A stretch of DNA of 49,853 bases from Trichoplax adhaerens (lineage: Eukaryota; Placozoa; Uniplacotomia; Trichoplacea; Trichoplacidae). The notes beneath the pieces were generated by a model. It saw nothing but the letters and a program-made list of their open reading frames with translations, was not told where the DNA came from and made no database searches. The position numbers and the translations under genes are program-made. Where the stretch lies: positions 897,153 through 947,005 of the forward strand of contig NW_002060961.1 in assembly GCF_000150275.1 (NCBI RefSeq), written 5' to 3'. This document shows positions 1 through 10,672 of this stretch, piece by piece (the first letter of the stretch is position 1; every line of letters begins with the position of its first letter).

Positions 1-930
1 TGATTTTCGAATCGATTGCCAAAGTAGAATACTTTAAGAGTAGCATCTATGGATTGTTTCATGTTCATCTCAATTTGCTTCACACAATCGTTATTTTCAT
101 CATCTTAGTAGTTTGTCCACTTGCACCATTGTCGTAGCAACATGGCCTGAGCGATTTTCCAATCGATTGCTAACGTGGACTATTTTTCAGAGAGTAGCAT
201 CCATTTATTTCAATGCTCATCCTGTTATTTTGGTTCATCTAATCCAACGTTTGAGTAGGAAATTATAAGAGCTGTAATCGCTTATTTAAATCATCTGATG
301 TTAATTTATCTACTTTCATAGAACATTGCTTATGCGATTTTCAACGATAATCGAATATGAAAGTTGAATGCTTTGAGACTACGATACATATCATCTCATT
401 CCAAGCGATTGCCTGAACGAAAGCTAAGGTAGAATGCTTCAAGACTAGCGTGTATTTATTTGACCCTTTCTCATCATTTGATCTTAGTTCGTCTACCTTT
501 GTCCTAACCGCAGAATACTGTCTAGGTGATTTTGGAATCGAATGCTAGAGTAGCATAGTTTACGGGTAGAGTCGATCGCTATTTTAATGGTCTCATTCCA
601 AGCGATTGCCTAAACGAAAACTAGCGTAGAATGCTTCAAGACTAGCGTGTATTTATTTAACCCTTTCTCATCATTTGATCTTAGTTCGTCTACCTTTGTC
701 CTAACCGCAGAATACTGTCTAGGTGATTTTGGAATCGAATGCTAGAGTAGGATAGTTTACGGGTAGAGTCGATCGCTATTTTAATGGTCACATTGCAGGC
801 GATTGCCTATACGAAAACTAGAATAGAATACTTCAAGATCAGCGTCCATTTCTTTTTACTGTTCATCTCTTAGTTTGTCTACTTTTGCCACTGTCATCCA
901 ACCTTGCCCTTACGATTGGGAACACGGACA
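1..930. repeat. 197-bp tandem repeat, degenerate at both ends
   Basis: Two adjacent units starting at 394 and 591 are nearly identical, and a third starts at 788, giving an exact 197-bp spacing. More diverged copies of the same blocks (a gatttt..aatcga motif, tagaatgctt, ttagt..gtctac) continue left to base 1 and right to about 930. There is no open frame of note. The array probably continues beyond the left edge of the window. Confidence 0.85.
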
Positions 931-3858
931 TTTTATTTTTTGAAAGTTGTAAATTGTTTTTGACTGCAATAAATCAGGAAATCACATCATCATTATAATA
1001 TAGATTTAAAAGAGATACTGGCTGATGGAATTGTGCTCCAATCTAACCGATATTGACGATAAAAAAAAAAAATGGAGGGCAAACTCAATTCTACGTATCC
1101 AACCGAGTTGCAATAGCATGCATTGAAGGCAATCATGGGACGATTAGCAGATCCATCATTCTCCTTGGAAATTTCATTTTTTTTTCCTATTTTGAAGATT
1201 GATTATTACGATAGAGACCGCTATCGGTTAATTCATATAAAATAGGGTATAAAATACAGGAAAATGTGACGAAAGAGAAAGAAAATTGAATGGAAATCGC
1301 CAAGTTTGTATGGGTATTGTATAGGCAATTTACTGTAGATCAACATTCAATGCAAGTGCATCAATAAGAAGGAGGGGAAAGCAATAAGAATAGCCATCTC
1401 TTGTAAAAAACATGATCAAAAAATAACATTCAAGACAATGACATGATGATCAATACATTGGGAATGGGATAATGATGGTAGTCGACTATCCAGTTGAAAA
1501 ATGAACTTTTCGTTGAGAATTGTAAAGGAATGAGAGGACAAGGCGTAAAAAACCAAGATGGCCCTTGACGGAGAGAATGGAATAGGTAGAGTGGATGATG
1601 ATGGTTGATTGCAGCAGTCTTGCGAGAATAGTGATGCGGATAACATGGAATAGATCTGTACACAAGAAGTACAACTAAAAGTATGGAATGAATCTCAGCT
1701 GGCGTGGATGTTGTATGCAATAAGGGCAATGCGATTTTAATGTACAACAGTTCAATCTCTGCAGGCGTAAGCAATAGCTATGGAATTCTCCTCTACGGTA
1801 GTACTCTACCATTTCCTACCCATTCCTTTCACTACGATAACGACTGTCATGGAGACTTGAAATTCTTGCCGCTACTCAGTAGTAGAAGTGTTTAGGATTG
1901 ATATCCAATTGATCTCAAGGCAATCTCATTCTTAGGCGTTTGAAACTTTCAAAATTACATTCACTCCCGAGAATAGTATAAGAATAAATAACAAGTTATT
2001 TCCCCAGGTAGTCCACCATGGTTAAGCTGTCCAGTTTAAATTTGAAATTGCCTTAGCCTGTGTTGAGAATCCCTTACAAATGAAGTTGAAATCTAGCTGT
2101 AATTTAATCGATGGCGTCATGACTAGCTTCAAGTTAGGTGGTAGATTTTCATCTTTTGGATGATTAACTAGGTGCAGCAGCTCATTTTAACTTTAGACAT
2201 GGACTTTCAACGTTTCGATAGAAATCAATCAAGTTGTTCAATATGCCAATGAAGAAAGAAAAAAATCAATGCATCATTTGTATCATCGTTTTTGCTATCA
2301 GTCATGTTCTAAGCAGGCTATCGTTCATGAAGGATTGTAAAGTTGTACAAGATGAATTTTAGTCCTGCTTAGAATGTCCAAATGATGATGAGAAATCGAC
2401 CCTATCCAATGATAGCAACAATCCAAAAGCAATAGGATATAGCTGGAGACATATTCCAATGTCCATCAATCGGATCTGCGATGATAGCAATGGAGGTTCA
2501 TGTTGCCCCCGATAGTCAGACTGGATCATTATTGCGGCAGATAAAATGGCAACAGTTTCAAATGGATAACAATATCATGGAGGAATCAACCCATTTTCAA
2601 TATCATGTAGAGGTCAAGAAAAATGGATGATTTCCATGGAGTGGCCATTGGGGAAAGCTTCCACTTTTGGTGCTACTTTGTCATCCCTATTTTAGCGTAG
2701 TACAGTCGTTGGAAATGCTTGTTATTTTTATTATTACGTACCATCACTGCTAACGATGATTTATCGCAAATTATGGACCAATTGGTTGAAGACGATATTG
2801 GATTATCACAACAAATACTGTCATAATCTCTAGGGACTGCAATGAATAGGATGGAAGTTTCCCATGGTTGATCATTTACTTTTCTAGCGATCAAGCGCCA
2901 TGATATCCATTACAACGTCTTGAATGTCATTGACGAGAAAGAATGGAAATGATCAACAGTGGGAAAAATAAAGTTCCTCCTCAAGCTAGATTGGTTGTAT
3001 TGCTTGTCCAAGAGTGTAATTGCCATTTTTACTCCATCCATGATGATGGCATGAATGTGGTTGAATAAAAAAGGCAAACATTGGATGGGCTGGCCATACT
3101 ACCGGGATAAAATCGCGGCTAGAACGACATCATCATTGATTGATTGATGGAATATGAAAAAGTATCAAGAAAATACCATGCAAACGTGCAACTTAGTCAG
3201 GGCATCATTTAGACGTATCTTACTTCATTTCTAGTACTGTCTTGAGCTGCATTATCCGTTGTAAATCTACAGTAATGCTAGTTGGACTAGGAAAAAAGTC
3301 CATGATGAAGAAAAAAGGGAAATTGAATTTAGTTATCATGACCGATGCAATAAAACACAATCCTGCCTTGAAACTATATCAATCATGACGTCGCTAATCT
3401 AATTGGTAAGTGGAGTAGCATCCCCAAAAACATGAGATACCAATTGAAATATCATGTTAATCCAATTTTATGCTTGGATAGTATTGATTCATGGCTAGTT
3501 TGAAGAAGATTGGGAAAATGGGACGAATCTTGGATCGTCTTTGATGATCCATGGAAGCAGTTGCATACTGCAGTGTAGAATGCATTGATGAGCATGACAG
3601 CAATGTTATGCTATCGACTGGGGGGGTAATGGATGAGATGGAGGATAAAATCCTATTCTCCGCCTGGATACTCTACGTATGAAGGAATAAGGAAGGACGA
3701 TCATCAAGGCAGAAGCTTTACCAAAGTTTAATCCGATATCTTTCTTCTTCTACTATACTGCATTCTGCTCTTTTTCCTTCTCGTGGTTAGCCTAACTTAT
3801 TCCATATGCGTACAGTATTGGTGTGAAGAGTAATGCTATCGCAGGTACCCAAAATCAA
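931..3858. other. No recognisable gene
   Basis: Only short overlapping open frames occur here (for example minus 1,430-1,774 and minus 2,673-2,894), with no recognisable domain. If the WDR37-like exon at 4.4-4.6 kb belongs to a live gene, this stretch is inside one of its introns, but I found no WD40 exon in it. Confidence 0.5.
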
Positions 3859-4198
3859 TGCAGATTGATTTTGGACATGATGCTAGTGTAGACCAAATGG
3901 ATTAGTCCTTCCTCGAATGGATTGTACGTGTAGGGGGGTAGATGCTGCAAGGTCGATTAGGGAAAGGGACTTGACGAATGGAATGAAGTCAAGATGGTCA
4001 ACGATCAGTCATTCCTTCCTCTAAAATGGATGCAGATTTATTTTTTGACACGATACTAGTGTAGACCAAATGGATTGGTCCTTCATCGAATGGATTGTCC
4101 ATGTAGGGGGTAAATACTGCAAGGTCTATTAGGGAAAAGGACTTGACGAATGGAATCATGTCAAGATAGTCAACGATCAGCCATTCCTTCCTCTATGT
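3859..4198. repeat. Two-copy 172-bp direct repeat
   Basis: The block beginning tgcagatt at 3,859 recurs at 4,031. The shared sequence includes tagtgtagaccaaatggatt, a GGGGG run and cttgacgaatggaat, and both copies end with cattccttcctct. The copies differ by scattered substitutions and small indels, so the duplication is fairly recent but not brand new. Confidence 0.85.
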
Positions 4199-4416
4199 TG
4201 GTATCACCAACGGCGAGAATGGATTTGGCATGGTTGTAAAAACATAACGCAAAAAATGGCGGCTATCAACAGCCATGACTGTAGTAAGTCTACGTTATTG
4301 GTAGTATTTGATGTTTTGCAAGGGTTTATGTAAGCTAAAAGTAGATGCGTACCAGCATATCCATGCTGAACAAGATGGAATTGTACCGTGTGATGGTGTA
4401 TCTGATTGAAACTTAC

Positions 4417-4570
4417 AGATTGCATTTTCGTTGTAAATAATTTCAAATTCACGCTCAATCTGGCCAAAGAGATCAGCTAGGCGAGAGCGCAATGGAGGAG
4501 GCAGACTGCCTTCATTGGCTTCTCCACGCCATGGACGTCGATTGGAGGAGCGTTGCTTGGCTTTGGGCAT
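4417..4570 (-). CDS. WDR37: WDR37-like protein, first coding exon (partial)
   Basis: The 51 complete codons start MPKAKQRSS, run through a basic stretch and a Leu/Pro patch, and end in LFGQIEREFE followed by IYNENAI. The block of about 25 residues from LPPP to YNEN closely resembles the N-terminal helix just after the basic leader of WDR37, a WD40 protein. The exon ends in phase 1 at a strong GTAAGT donor (ATCT|GTAAGT), and the ATG at 4,570 matches the WDR37 start in position and character. The next exon (coiled-coil continuation, then seven WD40 blades) should lie at lower coordinates, but I found no WD40 sequence between 1 and 4,416. The gene either has long introns and runs off the window or is a stranded exon. 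An in-frame methionine further upstream could give a longer start, but that sequence has no WDR37 character. Confidence 0.7.
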
Positions 4571-5965
4571 TGGATATGGATATCGATTGGAAGGCAAAGT
4601 GATGGGAAATGTTGCAGGCAGTTGTTGTTCTTCTTGTCGATGGTTTGCCGGTAATGACAACAAGACGATGGTATTTTGGATGTCTGCAGTCTTCCTTGAT
4701 GGCTGTTGTTGTGATTTAAAGTCTTCTCAAGGTCGTTGCTAATGTCCAACGAGTTTTTTTTCCTACTGGAGGTTGATTAATAATTTGATTTGGATGAAAA
4801 GATCGATGACGGATGCTGAATATTGCAATCAAGGGCTGGACAAGGACAAAAGAGTCTAATGTCAACAATAGGAAAGATGGCCAAAAAAACTTTCTAGCAC
4901 GATACAAAGTCCACGACGTTGTCTTCCTTCACCTGTGTGATATAGACTCTCTTTCTCTCTTCTTACATGGATCAATCTGTAGTGGAACTACACATGAAGG
5001 AAGAAGCGATATTGAATTGGAGATCGCAATGGCCTAATATCGAATTGGATCGATGCAAGTTTGCATGGCTTTTTTTAGCCAAGTCGATGAAGACAATTTG
5101 CAGTAAACTAAAATTCAATCATGCTACACTAATGATCAAGGTGACAACAAGGATGAAATGGAATTTTTTTTCAAGTCTGTTGACAAGTCAATGATGGATA
5201 CAGAGTTGAATTGGAAAGCAAGAGCAAAGAGAAAATACTATGATGGAAGAATTGATAGTCAAGGGAAAAGAAGAACGCAAGACCACTGGACGCTGAGGAT
5301 CGCTGTTGGATTGATCAGCTGCAAGTTGTATCTGTACCTGCTCAAGACGACTGTTGAAATTGTCACAATGGATATACTGTTGGATAGATCAATTAAAACG
5401 CTCTAATCATGTTTGTAGACTGGAAAAATGGACGCAAACTAGCGTAGTTTGCTTTTAGCAACAAGATGGCAGCAGCGATGACCTAGTGCAAGATTGGATG
5501 GAGACGATTGCGTTCCCAACCGGTACCGAATCGGTCTAGCTCTGAACGCCGACGAAGGGTGATGGTGTCTGGTGTCCGTGATCACCAGTCGGTTCAGGTG
5601 ATCGCAGCGAGTCAACTCTTTTCCTCACGTCACTCTCACGGACGCTTCTAGTGGTGTCCACTCACCTTGGCAGTGTGGTCATCGGCCAGTCGAGTCACTT
5701 TGGTGGCGTCACCATCGCCGCCTCCACTGGGTACTCTACGCTTTGTCCGCTGGCTGATGACTCGACCCAGTAGACAAAGGCGCTGCGATCAAGGTGTGAA
5801 TCAACCCTTGTCATACCCCAGTACACTTCAACTCAGTACTTGTACGTCCAACAATGGCATTTTCTTCTTGACAATGTCCACAGTGTACAGTCTGCACTAT
5901 ACTGTATAGTACTGTAGTGGACTGGACTGTGCTACTGTAGTATCAAACGATATCCAACATGGAGA
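4571..5965. other. No recognisable gene; includes a GC-rich island
   Basis: Overlapping plus-strand frames of 60-90 codons occur at 4,800-5,400 with no recognisable domain. From about 5,480 to 5,830 the sequence becomes clearly GC-rich compared with its surroundings and carries several CG dinucleotides. Neither strand encodes a domain I recognise there. It ends in a TACTGTA-type palindrome cluster (about 5,880-5,945). As the first AT-to-GC change upstream of the WDR37-like exon it could hold a promoter, but nothing in it proves that. Confidence 0.45.
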
Positions 5966-7138
5966 TTTTGTTGAAATTCGTAGTTTCATTCAGCTTCGCA
6001 TTTCTTAGCTCATTTTTAACAAGCTTTCCCAAGTATTTAAATACTTTATTATCAAGATTAAGTTGAAATTTATAGTTTCATTCAGCTTCCCATTTCTTAG
6101 CTCATTTTTAAGAAGCTTTCCCAAGTATTTCAACACTTTATTAACGAGATTTTGTTGAAATTTGTAGTTTCATTCAGCTTGCCATTTCTTAGCTCATATT
6201 CTACAAGCTTTCCTGGGTATTTCAACACTTTATTAACGAGATTTTATTATTGAGATTTTGTTGAAATTTGTAGTTTCATTGAGCTTCCCATTTCTTAGCT
6301 CATATTCTACAAGCTTTCCTAGGTATTTCAACACTTTATTAACGAGATTTTGTTGAAATTTGTAGTTTCATTCAGCTTGCCATTTCTTAGCTCATATTCT
6401 ACAAGCTTTCCTGGGTATTTCAACACTTTATTAACGAGATTTTGTTGAAATTTGTAGTTTCATTGAGCTTACCATTTCTTAGCTCATATTCTACAAGCTT
6501 TCCTGGGTATTTCAACACTTTATTAACGAGATTTTGTTGAAATTTGTAGTTTCATTGAGCTTACCATTTCTTAGCTCATATTCTACAAGCTTTCCTGGGT
6601 ATTTCAACACTTTATTAACGAGATTTTGTTGAAATTTGTAGTTTCATTGAGCTTACCATTTCTTAGCTCATTTACTACAAGCTTTCCTAGGTATTTCAAC
6701 ACTTTATTAGCGAGATTTTGTTGAAATTTGTGGTTTCATTGAGCTTACTATTTCTTAGCTCAGTTTTAAGAAGCTTTCCCAAGTATTTCAACACTTTATT
6801 AACGAGATTTTGTCGAAATTTGTTGCTTTCCTAGGTATTTCAACACTTTATTATCAAGATTTTATTGAAATTTGTAGTTTTATTGAGCTTGCCATTTCTT
6901 AGCTCATTTTCTACAAGCTTTCCTGGATATTTCAACACTATCACGATGTTATCAAGATTATGTTGAAATTTGTAGTTTCATGGAGCTTCCCATTTCTTAG
7001 CTCGTATTCTACAAACTTCCCCATGTATTTCAACACTTTATTATCAAGATTGTGTTGAAATTCAAAGTTTCATTGAGCTTTACCTTTTCTTAGCTCATTG
7101 TCTACAAACTTCCCCATGTATTTCAACACTTTATTAGA
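5966..7138. repeat. 92-bp satellite, about 12-13 units
   Basis: The units carry gagattttgttgaaatttg, a block around catttcttagctca, and then gtatttcaacactttatta. Unit starts at 6,436, 6,528 and 6,620 give an exact 92-bp period; the central units are almost identical and the outer ones diverge. One unit near 6,240 has a 15-bp internal duplication, and one near 6,820 lacks its middle. Each monomer contains two inverted repeats: ATTTCAACA paired with TGTTGAAAT across the unit junction, and GAGCT paired with AGCTC inside it. There is no coding potential. Confidence 0.95.
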
Positions 7139-8717
7139 AAGGAGTTTATAAACTGAGTATCAAGAAATAGGCTTGAGTTGAACATTTGCAAGAAGCAAGG
7201 TCAAGGTAGCAAGGACTTCTAGAAATACCCAAGTGCATTTCAAGGAGTCCTTGATTGTAGGTAAAGTTCATTGAGCTCAAATCGTGCACTCATCAAAATA
7301 GACTAGAGTAGTGCAGTCCAATGAGTTTATGGTCAAGTTTGCAAAGAGTTTATGCAACAGTAGGACGAGCACAAAATGAGCGATAATGTACTCTACTGTC
7401 GATGAGATGATACTGCATGGATGGTTAATGGCAGCACTAATCTGTCTGCTGTGACTTCTTGCAAGATCGTCTACAGTTAAGTATCGAAGTAGAAAGAAAG
7501 CTAAAGTTATTATCAGCCGGCATGACTCATTTTCTGACTAGACTAAAAGCTGTACGAGTATTGATAGAGAGTGAGAGAAAGATGGCGCAGTATTGCTAAC
7601 ATTCGTCTTGGCCAGGGGTTGGATTGCGTCTATCGTACGATGTACTGTATGATGTTACCAGGGATTACTTTACTAAAATTCTCCCCTCCAAGTGGTCACT
7701 CAAAAATTTTCCCCTCTACTGCATTGAATTCAGAACTATTTATGCAATTTTAAAAAAAAAGGAATATCCAATAAAAACCTCACTGATTATTGGTCAAAAG
7801 CATTTCTGTTTCAATCTCTACATTACAACAGCAATGGCAAATGGTTACCTTGTAAGCACACTTGTGTCAATGTGTGATTTCTAAAGATCAAGGGGCAAAA
7901 TGCCAAATGATTTTGGATCACTCATTGATTGTACTAATTGGAATGCAGTCGTTAAAGAGTATAGGGGAAACTATTGGAGGGGAGAATTTTTCCTTGGGTA
8001 ATCCCCGATATGCCATACTGTCTCCATGGAGGTCAAGAAAGAAACACCTCTAGAAAAGTGTTTTTCTTACCTCGATGGTGAGTCTAGAACATATATACCC
8101 TAGCAGGGACTTGTGAAATAAATGCAGGGCCTTACTAGCTCATTTCCAAGGGAGAAGATGGCGGCCATGAAATGGAGGTGATCTTGTTGATAGACATCGC
8201 CATGAATGCAATTGATGGCATGTTGTGGTTGTTCGGATATCAATCCGATACTAACCACTGCCAGCCATCAAATGTACAGCTCGCTGGCTAGGCAGAGCTT
8301 GCTGGAACGCCGCCGCGTTGCATAAACTAATAACGTTGGCGTAAGCAATTGGGCATCCTTTCTGGCAGCAACTTTTTCCTTTTCACAAGTTCTGAGGCCT
8401 GCAATGATGGGTGGGATTCATTGCTTGCTGCAATACTCGTACAGTACTGTAGTCGATGATCATCATCGCAACAGCCATCAGTTCGGAACAGATTGGTTGC
8501 AAAGTCATAAAATTGAACGCATTTTCTTCTGTACTTGGCAGCCAATCGCCATTCTATTACAGGATGGCTCTAGAAAATCGTCGGGATAGAGATGGACAGT
8601 ATTACCCACAACTGGAAATAGGGCACCAGACATTGAAAATTCCATCATTATGGCCATCAGTAGCTTGAACTATATAATCAAAAATATCACTTAAACCAGA
8701 GACTTGAAAGAAATGCT
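7139..8717. other. No recognisable gene
   Basis: Several frames of 60-86 codons occur on both strands (for example plus 7,571-7,884 and minus 8,327-8,545). They overlap each other, are rich in unusual residues and show no domain. A short cgtacagtactgtag palindrome lies at about 8,428-8,445. Confidence 0.5.
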
Positions 8718-9030
8718 CCTCCAAGTCCCTACTCAAGCCAAGGAGAAATGCCCGTTGACATCAAACACATGTTATCAACCTATCGTACAATTTCCCCTTG
8801 CAGACCCGTTATGAAACGCCCATTGACATCCAAAGGATGTCTGGAAATCTTTGGTAGAATTTTCCTTTACAGACCTCCAAGTCCCTACTCTAGCCAAGGA
8901 GAAATGCCCGTTGACATCAAACACATGTTATCAAGCTATCGTACAATTTCCCCTTGCAGACCCATTATGAAACGCCCATTGACATCCAATGGATGTCTGG
9001 AAGTCTTTCGTAGAATTTCCCTTTACAGAT
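8718..9030. repeat. Two-copy 156-bp tandem repeat
   Basis: Copies start at 8,718 and 8,874 (cctccaagtccctact) and are about 95% identical by eye. The 156-bp length is a multiple of three, so the duplication leaves an open plus-strand frame of 94 codons with a doubled peptide. No related domain is apparent, so I treat the frame as a by-product. Sub-blocks of the unit (ccatgaaa.. and tggacatcaaatggatgtct) recur in degraded form at about 9,180-9,290. Confidence 0.85.
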
Positions 9031-9449
9031 GAGTCATGAAATGTCCATGACTGCAAATGGACGTTGTAGCGATTTCAGCAAATTACAGTAGTTACAAATA
9101 TGTACGGTATCTCTTGATAAAGTAAAGGGTTGAAAATCCATACACTACAGTGGTAGAAATTTTTCGCTCAAAGTTTTCCTTTGCAGACCAACCATGAAAT
9201 TCCCTTGGACATCAAATGGATGTCTACAGTATAAATCTTTCGCGAAATTTTCCATTGCAAACCAGTCAGGAAATGCTCTTGGACATTGCCCCAGATTTAC
9301 AAACTCAATACTTGTTAATAGAGTACACTACCTACAATTGTATATTATAATCTGTCCATACTCCTATACGTATAGAGAGAGAGATATACCGTATCACATC
9401 AATCTTTCATTGCAATAGCATTGGAAGGAATGGAACATTATTGGATACG
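9031..9449. other. Degenerate continuation of the 156-bp family; no gene
   Basis: Fragments such as tttgcagaccaaccatgaaa and ggacatcaaatggatgtcta show that decayed copies of the preceding repeat extend to about 9,290. From 9,291 to 9,449 I see nothing assignable apart from a short gagagaga run near 9,376. Confidence 0.5.
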
Positions 9450-9932
9450 ACTAAGGCGCTTTGCTAATGTCCAATATCGTTATTGAGGCTGCAAGCAACT
9501 CCAGAATGAAGAAGTAGTCTAGCGCTTTTACTAATATCCAATATCGTTATTGATGCTGCTAGCAACTCCAGAATGAATAGTAGTCAGTAGTCTGGCGCTT
9601 TTACTAATGTCCAATATTGTTATAGATGCTAGCAACTCCAGAATGAATAGTAGTCAGTAGTCTGGCGCTTTTACTAATGTCCAATATCGTTATTGATGCA
9701 GCAAGCAACTCCAGAATGAATAAGTAGTCTGGCGCTTTTACTAATGTCCAATATCGTTATTGATGCAGCAAGCAACTCCAGAATGAATAAGTAGTCTGGC
9801 GCTTTTACTAATGTCCAATATCGTTATTGATGCAGCAAGCAACTCCAGAATGAATAAGTAGTCTGGCGCTTTTACTAATGTCCAATATCGTTATTGATGC
9901 TGCTAGCAACTCCACAATGAATAGTAGTCAAT
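9450..9932. repeat. 67-bp minisatellite, about 7 units
   Basis: Units contain ggcgcttttactaatgtcc, then aatatcgttattgatgcagc, then aagcaactccagaatgaata. Starts at 9,731, 9,798 and 9,865 give an exact 67-bp period. Earlier units carry an extra tagtcag insertion (period about 71) or a 7-bp deletion, which is typical unit-length drift. The most uniform copies lie at 9,660-9,930. Confidence 0.95.
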
Positions 9933-10361
9933 AGTTGTCATCAAGAGTTAGATTGCATGAATACTAAACACTTGTCAGTAATCAATATTAATTTATTGCT
10001 AGTTTAACAGTGAAATTGAATTTACCTTTCTCAAGGTTTATTGAGTAAAATTTCCCTTGACAGTGATTACGATTATCAGCCGCAGGTGTGGAGTAATCAA
10101 TGGCGCTAATCCAATGGATCACTTTGCAAGGCAACATGGATATGATTGGGCCTCAAATTGTTGAATTAGCAAGCTATGAAATGAAATCAATCCATTCAAA
10201 TAGTCATAATATCAATTTTGACTTATACTATGCCTGAAATTTCACTCTTACGGTTATCATAATTACCAGGCTGTACATGAAATTAAAACAATTCTTACTA
10301 CTTTAATTGCGATACTATCAAACTAGAACAGGGCGAATGACATTAATTTGCTGTCTCTTCC
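9933..10361. other. Intergenic; nothing recognised
   Basis: AT-rich sequence between the minisatellite and the duplicated 3' end of the TPR gene. I see no exon, repeat or RNA gene. Confidence 0.5.
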
Positions 10362-10672
10362 ACCGCAGTTTATTTTTCTACATTAAATACTTGAACACAC
10401 TAAGACATCAATAAATAGGATAAAGTCATTAACAATCCTGTAATCATTCCATGCTACTATAGGTAGCATCGACAGGGAAGAGAATGGACTAATGTTGCTT
10501 GCTTGGCTCTCTTCACTCAATACCGCAGTTTATTTTCTACATTAAATACTTGAACACACTAAGACATCAATAAATAGGATAAAGTCATTAACAATCCTGT
10601 AATCATTCCATGCTAGTATAGGTAGCATCGACAGGGAAGAGAATGGACTAATGTTGCTTGCTTGGCTCTCTT
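10362..10672. repeat. Tandem duplication of the TPR gene 3' end (160-bp offset)
   Basis: The sequence accgcagtttattt..ggctctctt occurs at 10,362-10,514 and again from 10,522 to 10,672. It differs by one T in a run and very few substitutions. The gene-proximal copy includes the last codons, stop and poly(A) signal of the minus-strand TPR gene, so the distal copy is an orphan terminal-exon fragment. The duplication is recent. Confidence 0.9.
10529..10534 (-). promoter_or_regulatory. Candidate AATAAA poly(A) signal of the TPR gene
   Basis: AATAAA reads on the minus strand about 114 nt past the stop codon at 10,648. A second copy at 10,369-10,374 comes from the tandem duplication and could be an alternative 3' end. 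Confidence 0.5.

Noticed and set aside
5966-7138. CRISPR-like array
   Set aside because: The whole 92-bp unit repeats without unique spacers, and the surrounding genes are animal genes with introns.
8748-9032. 94-codon plus-strand frame with a doubled peptide
   Set aside because: It is explained by the 156-bp tandem repeat, whose length is a multiple of three; no family resemblance.
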